Source: Grammothele lineata
Lineage: Eukaryota > Basidiomycota > Agaricomycetes > Polyporales > Polyporaceae
Direction: 5' to 3'
NCBI GenBank assembly: GCA_002150815.3
Contig: NDFF03000038.1
Coordinates: 539,664-603,663, forward strand
DNA length: 64,000 nucleotides
A model generated the notes under the pieces. It was not told the origin of the DNA and searched no databases. It saw only the letters and a list, made by a program, of their open reading frames with translations. The translations under genes were made by a program, and so were the position numbers. Of this stretch, positions 36,556 through 48,228 are shown one piece after another. Within the stretch, counting starts at the first letter, position 1; every line of letters starts with the position of its first letter.

Positions 36556-39500
36556 GCTCTTCGTCGAACTCAGTCGCCCTCGCGTTATAGGACACGGTGC
36601 CACTCGTTCACTCATAGTTCTGCAGACCCGCATAACATATCCACCGTCTCCAACATTTTCTTGCAGACTCGATACACATCTTTGATACCACGTTTTGTTT
36701 TATTGCAATACAACTCGGACTGTACCACTGCACATGTACGCATAGATTCCAGCATGGCGGACGCAATATCAAATGTATTTCATAGCGCGTTTCGCAACGA
36801 CTGTCGTGATGATCGGTTTGGGCATTTTGTGCCCCCACGTCCCACCCGTTCGCCTCAACGATTCGCGTTGGGCAGCTGACGAGGGACGATACCCCAGACG
36901 CGAGGTACGATACCCCAGACGCGAGGTTTCTGCGTGACTGATAACTAGAACTCGACAAAAACATATGATACTCGAGCTAGCACTCGTTCCGTTACATGAA
37001 GTGAGATGACGCAAGTACACCCTGCTATCGCAAGACCAGAACGTTCACTCTGTCGTGGGGTCCTACTGGCGAACAGGCATCAGGCGCACTGCGCCGCGCA
37101 CAATCGTGACGACATGGATTTGGGGGGACGGAGGTGTACCTTCGTCCGAACCTCCCGTTTTTCTCCCTCACCTCGTTCTGCCGCTGCCAGCTGAACCCCT
37201 CGAATCTCTTACTATTTCGGCGCGCCTCCGTACACTGCTTCCCACCTCTCTCGCCTCTACGCCGACTCGCTGTATCTGCTCGTCATTTCCTGTTGCCTCC
37301 CCTGCTTCCCACAGCCGTTGCGTGTCAACATCAAGAGAGACCCAGGACACGAACAGACGTACCGCACCAGGATTCCTATAAACGACGACTCGGAATTGAC
37401 ACAACCTTGTCCCCGTCGAGTTCCGATGACTACGCGGACGCCGTTGATGGTAGCGCATAGCTGTGCGTTCCGGTACGAGTCGAGCTCCAGCTGGGGTTTC
37501 GGCGGTTCGCGATCACGGAGCAAGCCCTCGCGCTGTCAAATATTATGGTGGACATGAGCCATGAATCTTCATGGAAGAGAAAGTGAGTCATACTACTCAC
37601 TGTAACTGCGCTCCACTCATTCCCTGATGAGTACCTGTACTGCGACACTGACGCTGCACCCATGTGAGTATTGCCATGGATATTTCCCTCCCCGCTCGGT
37701 GTGAGTGGTGTATGTTCTGCGTTGTTGCGGTGAGTACTACACATGCCGAAAGAAGGGCGAGTTCACAGCGCGGAGGCTGTGGCGGCGCGCAGGAGTACTA
37801 CGCCTCTGCGAGTGTTACGATTACTGCGAAGAGTGATAGAGTTGCTGACGACCTGGCACCGCGTGGCGCGTCCGCGGCGTGGGCGCGAGCGTCGAGATAA
37901 GGCGCGCGCAGATGCGGGTTGGGGATGCCGCTACTGCGGTTCCCGAGACTTCCGGACGTCCGAGGTGAAGTCATTGTGAGGAGCTGACGTGGAATGATGA
38001 TGAGTAGTTGTATGCAGGAAATGACGAGGACGCGTCATGACGAAGACTCTGTACAGAAGCATCTAGTACGGTAAGCGTATTGCTTAGTATCACGAGAGGT
38101 GCCCGGGTGGGAGCGTGTGAGGAGTGCACTAACCTGCCTAATGAGTATGCAGAGACCCGCACGCATGACCACGGCATTCTATGACGTAGGCGAGGCCTTT
38201 GCAGCTTGAGCATATACGTTCGCGGCGCCGCATAAGCCACATACGCCTACGAGAGCACATATCTCCATTCTAAAGAATCGTTATCGTGGGGCGTTGAGGG
38301 GCGAAATGCTAACCTTCTTGAGCCCCGAGGAAAACAAAGCCAGGCGATGAGCTTCGATAACGTTCACGATAACTGCGCCTCGATTGATCCTGTCCGACCG
38401 TGACGGAACCTAGAAGTCAATACACAAACTCCATCGCAGGCGGACGCGAATGACCACGCTCACCTATGTTGATCCTGTCGTCGCACTGTACCAAGCTGTA
38501 GACTCATTGCGAGACTCGTCGCAGCGACAGAGTCCATCCACGCATGCTGCGTAATGCTTAGCGCTATTTTCGTCATATACATCGAAGGATCGAAGCCTAC
38601 GCCTCAGCAACAGATGCCCTGTACAGCGCGCTCAGCTTTGCGTGTGAGGCATTGGACGGAAAACGGATACGTACGCATATGATAGGTGGATACGCCAACG
38701 CCATCACCTCGTCGATTGCAAGTTGGAGGTAACGAACGAAGCTGGTTCCCGAATCCCAGCCCGACGGTCCCCGGCAACTGCAGAACACGGACGAGCGACG
38801 GCTGCATCAGGCGGAGCGACCGGATGCAATAGATGTCGATGCCGTCAACTCACGCCGCGTTCGATCACTCCTACCGCCTTTGCGCCGATGATCCAACTAC
38901 ATGCACTATCCGGGTGCATATTCGTTCGCTTTGACGTCACGCTCGTTGGAACGCGGTGGAACATAAGCCTGGACATTCTAGCCACGAGGTGGGAGCTTAA
39001 CGTAGGGAAGGCGGCGATATCGGCGCATACTGTCATCAAATTCCGGACATGCTTCCTTGCCATAAATGCAAACCGAGCTATTTCGTTAACTTCTCTCCTG
39101 TATCCGGATATGCATGCGCATTAGCACTGACCAATTACATTAGCGGCCCGGAACCCGCATCTCTCAAGCACGAACGTTGACACATTGACAGCGAGGCTTC
39201 GTCTATTGGCAGTCAGCGTCGATAAGGCCAGTCAGCTGCAAGAAGGAACAATCGACTCTTGGGTTCCACAGGCTGAGCGCGAAGGAAGACGAACGTTGAG
39301 TGTGCTAGCATGCACGGCGAGGCTCTGGCTGCGCGTTCGTGTCATCCGTTGCTACGATGATTCGGAGAAGCCGTGTTTGAACGCTTGATACCGGGTATCC
39401 ATTACCGGACTTTCACACCAAAGCTGGTAATTAAACGCGCATGCGGTCGCACTAGGACGGTCTGCCATGTGTATATGCTAGTCAGTAATAAAAGAACGGG

Positions 39501-40766
39501 GAAGAACGGGGAAGAACAGGGAAGAACTACGCGAAGATGACTAGGGGATGTGTTAACCGGGGGCAGGGTGGCTGCAACCGGAGAACGACGACTACCAAGG
39601 GGCGGACCTGAGAGATTGAGTTCGTCTGTGGTCGCGTTGTGGGCCTGTGGATTAGAAAACAATAACTTGAAGTCGGTCGCCGTAATAGCCAGATACTTAC
39701 AGACGAAGCGGCGGGAGATACGAGACTTCCGAGACCACGTTTTTGACGAACGCCCGCGACCATGTGGCATTTGCAGCCTTGAGAAAGTGATCGCGAGGCA
39801 GAGCAATGCAGAGTGTATTGAGGTGATAGAACGAGCACGGAGAGGTGCGAGAGGCGGTGGAGGAGCGCGAAAGGGTGATGTCCGATACCGATCTCGCTTA
39901 TTCGCTGGCCGCCAGAGGCACATCGAGCGCTTCCGCGGCCCGCGCCAGTGCCTGCCTCGTCAAGTTCTCCTCTTACCACTGTCTCCTCTTTTTCTTCTCT
40001 TCCTCGGGCGATCTGGAAGACGCGTCAGCCATCGTGCCTCGCGAACATTCAATCACGTCGTCGATACAATACGACTTTTCTTCATCGCCTCGGCCGCCCC
40101 ATCCCCTGGCATGTGGGTTCTCCTCAACGAGCGCGCTCGGCGAGCAAGGTTCAAGACGAAGGGCGAGGCGATGTGCCGCGAGGCACATTCTTGAATCTTG
40201 GATGGCGTAGGTTGCAGCGAAGTCTGCGGCCCTTCCCGGTGCTTCCCCGCACGACCGTCTTCCTGACGAATTCCACTGCGCATCTCGACAATTGGTCCTC
40301 GCATTGCTGCCAACAATATCCGGCGAACGCTCCAGGCGCCGAGTCCGTTCGGCGCTGTCCTGAACTAGGAGACCTGCGGGATTAGGAATATGGGTTAGAC
40401 GTTATAGGGCTCAGTAAGTGAACACTGCCATCCGATGCTCCATCCTCCGGCGGGGTCGCCTGCGCTCCTCGCGTTTTGTGTCCGGTACCTTTGACCGAAA
40501 TTCCGTTCCCAGGCGTGCAATTCACCCACTAGTCGTGGTACTTAAAGCCCATCTTGCCACCCCAACGTTCCCCAGCAGTCCGCCCTCACCTGACTTCCAC
40601 ATCATATTTTGCGCCCCCTTCTTGCATCCCTCATACGTTCGCCCACGGCCGAGTCTTATACGTCTTCTCGCACGTTCTCGTCGATACATCCAGTCTCTCT
40701 CGCGCGCCCCTTCTCAACTCCCATTCACGCCACCTCCGAGGTTCTCAGCTCAAGCAAATCCTCAGG
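36556..40766. other. Intergenic stretch of 4.2 kb
   Basis: No supported gene. It contains a perfect 21-bp tandem duplication at 36886-36927 and an 11-bp purine repeat (GGGGAAGAACG type) at about 39495-39530. Frames at 38723-39124 and 39402-39979 lack protein-like composition. Confidence 0.4.
36886..36927. repeat. Perfect 21-bp tandem duplication
   Basis: The unit beginning ACGATACCCCAGACGCGAGG occurs twice head to tail with no mismatch. Probably a recent slippage event. Confidence 0.8.
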
Positions 40767-43542
40767 ATGTTCGGCTCTACTTCAACCCACCTCCCACCCG
40801 GCCCCCCTGGGCTACCCCTTCTCGGCAACCTGCTCCAGATTCCGAATCACGATCAATGGGTTTACTTCTACGAGCAGTCCAAGAAGTACGGTGAGTATCT
40901 CACTTTTCTGCAGTGCCTCGTTTCCCCTGCGACCATGCCCCCTGCACATCGCGTTTGCGTTCTCTCTCGCTCGTCAGCCCGCAGGTCGCAGTATGAACCC
41001 ATGCGCTGGGACACGTCGATCTACGGTGTGTCGCGTGGCATCCCCGTTGGGGTCGCGCCCGTCGCGGGCCCGGCGCGACACAACACACCGTCGATCTCGC
41101 GGGCCCGGCATCGTCGTTGTCCGGTCAGACGCCGAGGTCCCAGAGGGGCGCGCGGGCGGAGCACTATCTGCGCTCACGCTTTCGCTCCTCCCCCGCTCAG
41201 TCCCCCCCGCTCTCGGAGCCCTGATCGCGGCTCCGTGTGCAGCGGAGGCCGGAGTGAGGCGCGCGAGCGCGGCTCTGCATCATCGTATCGCGTCGCTGGG
41301 GCAAGTACAGCTTCGCGGTGCACGGATGCAGTAACACAGAATCGCTCGCGATTTCTGTTCGTTCGCTCTTCGTCGGGACGTCCCGTCGACGCTGCGAGGA
41401 TCCGGGTATGAGGCGGCGTTCGTGTCGCTTCTGCCATCCTGCCTGCTCGACGACGGTGTATCACGTTCGTCGGACAGGCAGAATGGCCGGGCCTGGCATT
41501 TATCATCTCAAGGTTGCTGATGCCCGAGCGATGGGAGGGACCCTTGAATATCGTTCTCACGGCGCGATGTCGCTGCGATCGTGCTCGGTCCGTGTTGCGC
41601 TGACATCCGTCAGTTCGCGCTCTGCGAACGTGATCGTCTGCGTTATGCGCACCGCGGCTGTTCCTTCTCGTTCTCTCCACCTTGATATTGGAAGCTGACC
41701 GCAACTCTACTTCTTTCCAGGTTGTGATGTCAACACATACAAGGTTCTCGGGATGACGCTCATCGTTCTCAACTCACGCGAAGCCATCGACGCGCTATTC
41801 GAGAAGGAAGTCGAACAGTACTCGAGCAAGGCTCCTCGTCAGATGGCGAACATGTACGTCCCGCTCCTTTCCTCGCCTTCGCTGTGTCTCACATCGCGCA
41901 CACGCAGTTCCGATTTGACGATGACGCTCCCATTCATGGACCCGGGCGATATCTTCTCCAACGCGCGCAAGCAATTCCATATCGGGATCGGCCCCACTGC
42001 CGTTAGCCAATACGACTGCGCCTACGAAGACGCGTCGCGCGCGTTTGTCAAGGCCCTCGCGGGCGATCTCCCGTGCGCAGGCCTTACCAAGACAATCGAT
42101 GATTCGCTTGGCTGCGTATTCCTCAAGGTCTCGACTGGCTACGACGGGCCCGAGACGGTGAAGATGTTGGGCGAGATGAATTCGCTCGCGCACTTCGCGG
42201 CGGATGTTCTAGGTGACAAGTTTCGCGTCTTGGACCCGATCCCTTTCGGTGAGTACCTCAGTCGTTCTTAGTACCGGTGATGGGCAGCTTACACCGTGGG
42301 CAGCGCAGTACCTACCGTCTTGGGTACCGTTCATCGGGCCGAAAGTCGAGTTCGGGCGGGAGTGGAAAACAAAGCTTCACGCCACAGCCGACTCGACCGT
42401 TCGTCTCGCTAACGAGAGCAAGGTACATACATTCTCTCTCATGCTTGAATCTCACGGCTGACGGCGGGCAAAAACGCAGGACGCGGGGAACACGTCGGTG
42501 ATGTCACAGCAGCTCGACGCGGGCCTAGATGATCAGTCCAAGATGATCGCGGTTACGATGAATGCAGGTACTCACCGTTTCCTTTTCTGATCTCGGATCC
42601 ACGATGTTTGAGTGGTTTTGTGTGTGCACGTTCGGAGTTGAGCGCTGACGCCCTTCCTCGCTTGCGTTCTAGGTGGCATGCTCGCGGTACATCCATTCAC
42701 CTCCCTGCCCGCGCGTGGTCCCGACATACTCACAAATTGTATAGACTGAGTCGGCGATGCTGACGTTTTTGCTCGCGATGGCTGAACACCCTGCGGTCAT
42801 GCAGCGCGCGCAGGCAGAACTCGACGCCGTTTGCGAGGACCGGCTGCCGACGATGGCGGACCGCAAGCGGTTGCCATACGTCGACGCTGTTCTTTCTGAA
42901 GTCCTTCGATGGGTATCTATCGCTCCTGTCAGTGCGTACCCATTCCATTTCCCTCGACTACTTGTTGCTTACTGTCCGTTCGACAGTCTCGCGCGAAGTT
43001 ACGATAGACGATCACTACAAAGGCCACTTGATCCCCAAAGGTGCGCAGGTCATGGCAAACAACTGGGCCATCTCCCGCGACTCGGCTGAGTACCCCGAGC
43101 CCGAGGCGTTCCGCCCGGAACGTTTCCTCGACGACGCGGGCAAAGCGCTCCGGCCTGACATCCTCCACCCGATGAAGTACGCGTTCGGGTTTGGCTACCG
43201 GACGTGCCCCGGCCGCTGGCTCGCGGATGCGCTCCTGTTCAGTCACTTCGCGCACGTCCTCAAGGCGTTCAACATCGAGCTTCCGCTTGCGGTAGAGAAG
43301 GCGAAGCTTTCGGCGGACGCGAGGATGACGATCTTGAGTGAGGGCGCTGCATGGTGCGTCCTCTCGTGTCGTATTCACACGGGCTGTGTTGATTCGGGCT
43401 TCTCAGTCGTGTCAAGGATGTATACGTGACGCTTGCACCGCGCTCGCCTTCTACGTCCGCGCTCTTCGGGCTCGGTGAGCCCGCAAAGCAGAACGCGGTG
43501 CCGAACGGGTGCGCAGATGTAAACGGCGTTGCCGCACACTAG
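40767..43542 (+). CDS. Cytochrome P450 monooxygenase
   Basis: Nine exons, 40767-40890, 41721-41853, 41908-42248, 42304-42422, 42480-42567, 42673-42686, 42745-42931, 42987-43353 and 43407-43542, encode 502 residues, the normal P450 length. Landmarks: the proline-rich hinge LPPGPPGLPLLGN (about 9-21), ExxR in SEVLRW (about 324), PERF (about 379) and the haem-binding FGFGYRTCPG (about 403-412). Before the hinge there are only about eight residues, so the membrane anchor of microsomal P450s is missing from this model; an upstream in-frame ATG at 40554 adds a basic, weakly hydrophobic stretch that looks no better. The I-helix is encoded across a 14-nt microexon (GGMLA) and reads AGGMLATESAM, without the usual acidic residue before the threonine. 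Substrate unknown; no biosynthetic neighbours are visible. Confidence 0.88.
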
Positions 43543-44847
43543 CGTAATGCGTCCCTCCGTTTCTGCTTCCCTGCCCTTCTGTCCTCTAGCAAAAGTTTCG
43601 AGGTGTATTTTACCCCTGTGGCCATGCAAGTGCGAGGAGCGAGGGCGGCACGGGCGGTTTGCCCACGTAGAGCGAGAGCGACAAGGGCATGGACGGATCT
43701 GCGGTGTCGGTAGGCATGGGGTGAATGTCAACAGCGCCGATTGGGAGGAAGATGAGGAGACAGACTGGCGGATGAAGGTGTCAAGCATGAACCTGAGTAG
43801 CATCTTATTGTGAGCACAGAGTAGTGGGTGGGGAAAAATAAGTGTACATTTCGTAGGACATAACTGTGCACGCGGGGGCCTACGAGAGCCAATAGACAAT
43901 GAGCTTCCTCCACGGGCTGTCCCCTGGGTAGTGTTAGAAGTAAACAAAGTGATGCAGCGTCGTCCCTCCGGAAAGTCTGGGTCGCGCGCGTGAGCGAGTG
44001 AAAACGCATAAGAAGAGGAAAAAGACGAGGCCGACGTACTCAGCGAAGATGAGCAACCCCATGAAGAGTGTGTTGTATGTGTTAGCGAGGTTGGGCATGT
44101 GTGCGCGGGCATCGGGCATCCTGGCGCAGAGGGAGAGAGCATGGAGAGAGCGCGAAGGTGGACATGAAGGAGAAAAAAACCGCGGACTCGCTCGCTCACT
44201 CGGGCGACGAGCCCCGGCCGAGACGAAAGACGGAGTCCGGACGCCGGGCGAAAGACAGACAGCCTCGCCGCGGCAGGTAGCGGGTAGCGAGTAGCGGGAC
44301 AGCACCATTGAGCCCTCCATGGGTGGGCAGGCGGGGGGAAAGGGGAGGTGGCCGTCCTTGCTGGATATATCATCGCTGGCCTGTTCGAGCAGCGCGAGGG
44401 GAAGACTGGCTCCCGACTCGTGCCGCGTTCGCTTGCACACGTGAAGTTTCCTCAGCCTTACTCGTATTGTCGCAGGCGCGCGGGAATGTGTGCTAGCTGC
44501 TCCGCTCGCGAGACCGGAGAACGTAGCGGCTGAACTGGCGGTGCGATGACTGTATGCGGTGCGCTCAGTGTCGTGAGCGAGGGCTGTTTGAGAGCGGGTC
44601 GAAGGAAGAGCGGGGCTTCGGGCGCGGCGACAACGCTTTCTCTCTCAGAGGTCTAGCCCTGTTCCAGACCGGGTTAGAATGACCTACGCGCGAAGTATCG
44701 AGGCGGAACGTTCTGTGCGATGTTCAGGACAGACTATGCGGCCGGCTCGATTCTTCGGGTCCTCCTTCGTTCTTAGAGGACGTTGCCACAAACTGCTTTG
44801 AATTCTAGGAGTGCTGTCTGATTGTTCACATAGAGAAAGACTCACAG
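43543..44847. other. Intergenic stretch
   Basis: Between the P450 and the gene fragment at 44848. Contains the doubtful small membrane peptide noted separately; otherwise nothing is supported. Confidence 0.35.
43934..44098 (-). CDS. Possible small membrane peptide
   Basis: A minus-strand frame ending at 43934 encodes, from the ATG at about 44098, MPNLANTYNTLF followed by a strongly hydrophobic stretch (LLIFAEYVGLVFFLFLCVF) and a basic tail, about 54 residues. The single transmembrane-like segment with positive residues after it is suggestive, but splice sites and a promoter were not identified. It could equally be a shadow. Confidence 0.22.
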   Translation of the reverse strand: MPNLANTYNTLFMGLLIFAEYVGLVFFLFLCVFTRSRARPRLSGGTTLHHFVYF

Positions 44848-45500
44848 TACTGGCATTCCGCACCGTGCCGCGTATGTATACGAGCTCCGGGGCGAAGATA
44901 AAATCGAGGAATTCGATTTGCTTGCCTTTGGGAAGAGTGTAAGCCAAGTGTAAGCGCGCTTCAAGCCCCGCAAGAAGCCATCAGCGGAGTTTGAATGCCA
45001 GTAACGTGCTCTGCAATGACGTTCAAACGGCTCTCTCGAGATGCTCCGAGGCCCACTAACCCGACCACTTCCTGCTAACCGCGCTCGAGCACTCGTCTCA
45101 CTATGATGCCCTTGACCGCCTGTCTCCTCTTCTACGTCTAGCAAGAGCAACTCCCAGTTCCTCAGCGCCTACCTCAAGAACTTTGCGCCCAAGGACGTCC
45201 GCGAGGCCATCCTTGCCAGCATCCTCCCCGGCCAGGACCCGCTCGCCGTTCTCGACCCACCCTCGGCTGCACCTACATCCTGTATGTGGTCTCATTTCCC
45301 GACGCGCGGCCTCCGCTTTGCTCACTCCCACACTGCGTGTCACAGCTCTGCCCGATTGCACTCGTCCCAGACTCCTCCACCGCAAGCGGTCGCCGTTGAG
45401 GCTTACTGCGAACACTTTGAGCATGCGCATGCGCGATGGGCCGCGGATCGCGGTCAGCATGCGCGTCTCCTGCGTTCCTTCCCCTACGCGGTGGCGCTGA
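44848..45500 (+). pseudogene. Truncated gene fragment, family unknown
   Basis: Exons 44848-44938, 45146-45281 and 45346-45500 join in frame. The first two give a well-formed sequence (TGIPHRAAYVYELRGEDKIE, EFDLLAFGKS, NSQFLSAYLKNFAPKDVREA, ILASILPGQDPLAVL) that looks like the C-terminal part of a real enzyme or binding protein. I cannot name the family. Upstream of 44848 no further exon is visible, and the third exon is Arg-rich and unconvincing. Probably the 3' remnant of a gene lost at the edge of the accessory region. Confidence 0.38.
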
Positions 45501-46293
45501 CTCGCCGCCGACAGTAATGATGCTCGCGAAAGGCATTATACGGGTCGCTGAATAATCGAACAATGTGAGTTCTGTTTTCTCTTAGTGAGGTGTTGTGCGA
45601 GCGTTTTTGCACGTATAGGAGGCCGGTTGGGTAGGAAAATGGGGAGCAGCTGAAAGTGGCATGGGATAGAAGGTTGACTACACCTCGTGGCTCAAGTATT
45701 GAGAGGGCAAAAAGCTAACCCATAAGGGTTACGGATACACTATGGATAGACTTTTATAGGATTTTTGCTGTACTGGCGGCAGCTGACCAATGTAGCACCA
45801 TTCTCGTATAATGGTAAACGACATACATGAGCAATAAACGTTATACACTGGCGGCGTGCCGCCAGTGTTGCACGGAAACTCCCGTACATGTCGTGACATA
45901 TGGGTTTCAGTTGCAACACTAGCGGCATGCCGCGAGTGTTGCATGCACACATGCGGATGCATATTATCATTTACACAATATGCTGGCGGCACGCCGCGAG
46001 TGTTGCAACGTTAGCGGCGCGCCGCGAGTGTAGCATCGTCATCACAGCCAACGCTAGCGGCACGCCGCGAGTGTTGTATGTATATCGTTTCGTGCATTTA
46101 TCTTGTCTGAGCTGACATTGGCGGCGTGCCGCGAGTGTTGCAAGTGCCATCATTGCTATATACAGATCAATACTATCGGCTATGGGACGGGTGGTTAATT
46201 GTTCAGAGCGGGGTGCGTTCATACAACATTCGTAGTAGTACATTTATACAAAAGACTTCACCGAAACAATTGATTCCGACTATGCGAGCGCGA
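45501..46293. other. Intergenic stretch with palindromes
   Basis: A/T-richer spacer that marks the beginning of the accessory region; it contains the array annotated at 45843-46140 and no gene. Confidence 0.45.
45843..46140. repeat. Six copies of the palindrome GCGGCRYGCCGC with GTGTTGC flank
   Basis: Cores start at 45851, 45922, 45986, 46014, 46057 and 46121. Each is preceded by a TAG/TGG-type triplet (complement of the flank) and followed by GAGTGTTG or CAGTGTTG, so the unit is a 20-24 bp imperfect palindrome. Spacing is irregular (28-71 bp). The core fits the wider GCGG-N4-CCGC family that occurs from here to the right edge. Confidence 0.8.
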
Positions 46294-47452
46294 CTACACC
46301 TCAGCCATGGTCTCCTGCAGAAGCTCGATCAAAGCAGCCTCATTGTCCGTAAGCGCGATGTTCAAAATACGCATGCGTTCAAGTTGCCGCCTATCGTTCT
46401 CCTCAGAAAAGTGAACAGTAGACGTACGACGTGCGTTGCGAAGCCAGCGCAGCTCCGCCAGATCGGCCTGCATTCTGTCGGCGATGGTGGCGAGCTCGGG
46501 CTCGAAACGGGACATGCGCGCTAGGTTGGGGTAGAGAGCCCAGACATCGGTGATGGATTCATCGCTGTCGAAGCTGTGGAAGGACGAGTGGGTGTTTTGA
46601 GAAGACTATGTAGGGGACGGAGTGAGTACGCTATCGAATGCGAATGCGATAAAGGACGTACCGAGGTAGAGGCGAAGGAGCGGTCGGTGTCGTCGCTGCC
46701 ATTCGCGTCGCTATCGGTGTAGGGGGTGCCGTCGGTGACGACGTTGTCACTGCCGGAGTCGTGCGAGTTGTTGGAAAGGTTGTCATTGCTGTCGTTGCTG
46801 TCATTGCTGTTGTGGCTGTCTTGGCTGTCGCTGTCAGAAGAATTGTCCTAGAAATGAGAAATGATAGTCAGATAGGTAAACGCATTGATTCAAGAACCAA
46901 AAAGGCTTACGGAGGGGTCTGGAGAGACGACGGGTTGGAGAGTGTGGGTGCCAGAAGGGGTGTTCGAGCCAGAGCGAGGAGTGAGAGGAGCATTGGAATA
47001 ATATCTGGAAGCCTGCGGAGGTAGGGGCGTGAATATCGGAACAAGTAGGGAACGAGAAAACACGCACCCAGGCCCAGAGTGCCTCAGAGTCGCGGTGCGT
47101 GCGTTCAGCTGTACCGGCGGTCGGGGGGATCGTAGTGTCAGGGCGAGTAACGACCGGGAGAGGAAAGACCGGGTCCTCTACGAGGGAGATCTGTTAGGAA
47201 TGCGTTAGTATGGACATGCAGAGAACGGAAGGTGAAGAGACGTACCCAAGTTGCCAAGTCGTTCGCGCTGTGGGGGTATTGGATGGGCCTATTGACGAAT
47301 TGCTAGGAGGGGAGAAGCCGATGAAGCGAAGACGAGAGGGCAGAGGAGTGAATACATACCTCAGTGATGGGGGTTGCGGTGGTGCCAGGGACCCATCCGA
47401 GTAGCTCGGGGGCTGGGGCATCGTCGGCGGGGGGAAGGTTGTCGATGGACAT
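46294..47452 (-). CDS. Small acidic protein of the duplicated module, type II, copy 1
   Basis: Six exons, 47452-47360, 47302-47246, 47190-47068, 47012-46911, 46847-46662 and 46605-46294, encode 290 residues; every intron is phase 0 and 55-63 nt long. The protein starts MSIDNLPPADDAPAPELLGW. Exon 2 has 57 nt and ends in Trp, and the last exon has 312 nt, both exactly as in the type II copy at 51307-52152. Exon 5 is a low-complexity Asp/Ser/Asn run (DNSSDSDSQDSHNSNDSND) not seen in that copy. The last exon is helical and charged (LATIADRMQADLAELRWLRN, ERMRILNIALTDNEAALIEL), suggesting coiled-coil interaction. No signal peptide, membrane helix or catalytic motif. Function unknown. Confidence 0.68.
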
Positions 47453-47643
47453 GGCTGAGAGGACAGGAGGAGAAAGGGCGAGTGGGAGGAGGGGAGAGAG
47501 AAGCGGGGGGAAGAGGGAGGGCAGGGGCGAGTTTTGAGAGGAGGGGACCTAGAGGGAGAAAGAAGGGCGATGGAACGGATAAGTCGAATCTGAAATCCGG
47601 AGGTTAGCATGTGGACTGTGCGGGAAGAAGAAGCGAGGAGGTA

Positions 47644-47655
47644 GCTATAAAAGAG
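47644..47655 (+). promoter_or_regulatory. TATA box of the hidden small plus-strand gene
   Basis: GCTATAAAAGAG, a near-perfect TATAAAA, points to the plus strand and lies about 100 bp upstream of the ATG at 47754. It sits in the spacer between divergent genes. Confidence 0.55.
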
Positions 47656-47753
47656 GTAGCACGGGAACGGAGTGTGCGGGCGGGCATCCTTTGCCTGTGA
47701 ACGTTCACGCGAGCCCTACAGGGATGCCACTAGTTAGCAAGAGCACTCAGACG

Positions 47754-48009
47754 ATGGAGGGCGAAGGGCGCGAGGTGAGTGCTTGTTGATCGGCAAGGGG
47801 GACAAGATACTTACTTACGTTAACGATGAGGAGGGCGCGATGTGGTCCGATGAGGAGACGTATCACGACGCGGCGAGCGGTACGGGCGGGTCTGGGGCAG
47901 AGGTGAGCGAGAACGTTAGGTTGTACGTGAGCGATGATGCGATACTGAACTCACGTAGGCGAACTCTAACGTGGAGGGCTCAGGAGCGGGGAGAGGGCTG
48001 GCTGATTGA
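47754..48009 (+). CDS. Predicted 47-residue three-exon peptide gene
   Basis: Exons 47754-47774 (MEGEGRE), 47831-47902 (EGAMWSDEETYHDAASGTGG, SGAE) and 47959-48009 (ANSNVEGSGAGRGLAD, stop). Both introns are 56 nt, start GTGAGT or GTGAGC, contain branch-like GTTAAC or CTGAAC, end GAG or TAG, and are phase 0 like all introns of the neighbouring module genes. A TATA box lies about 100 bp upstream and a strong hairpin about 90 bp downstream. The peptide is acidic and Gly/Ser-rich with no hydrophobic stretch. It is too short for ordinary gene finders. The model rests on splice and promoter signals only; a non-coding transcript remains possible. Confidence 0.48.
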
Positions 48010-48096
48010 AGGGGGTCAAACTAAATACGTTTGGGTTAGAGATAGGTTCGTGCTAGGAAGCGCCCATGAAGCGCTGGCATAGGATAGAAAAATATA

Positions 48097-48195
48097 GGGT
48101 GTGCAGACAGCTGCACACCCAACTCAGAAAAAGGCAGGCCTGGCACTGCACCAGTCCACGTAAGGGAAATACCAGAGGTACCCTTAAGGTACCTC
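48097..48195. terminator. Two perfect hairpins downstream of the small plus-strand gene
   Basis: 48097-48120 is GGGTGTGCAG-ACAG-CTGCACACCC, a perfect 10-bp stem with a 4-nt loop. 48175-48195 is GAGGTACC-CTTAA-GGTACCTC, an 8-bp stem. Both differ in sequence from the GCGG-N4-CCGC family. They may be 3'-end or boundary structures; a terminator role is inference. Confidence 0.35.
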
Positions 48196-48228
48196 CAGTC
48201 CCTTGACTGATCAAATGTTTGGGTGGGA

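Noticed and set aside
38604..39124. Frames on both strands between the kinase and P450 genes
   Set aside because: Cys/Arg/Thr-rich random-looking translations, no splice logic, no family resemblance.
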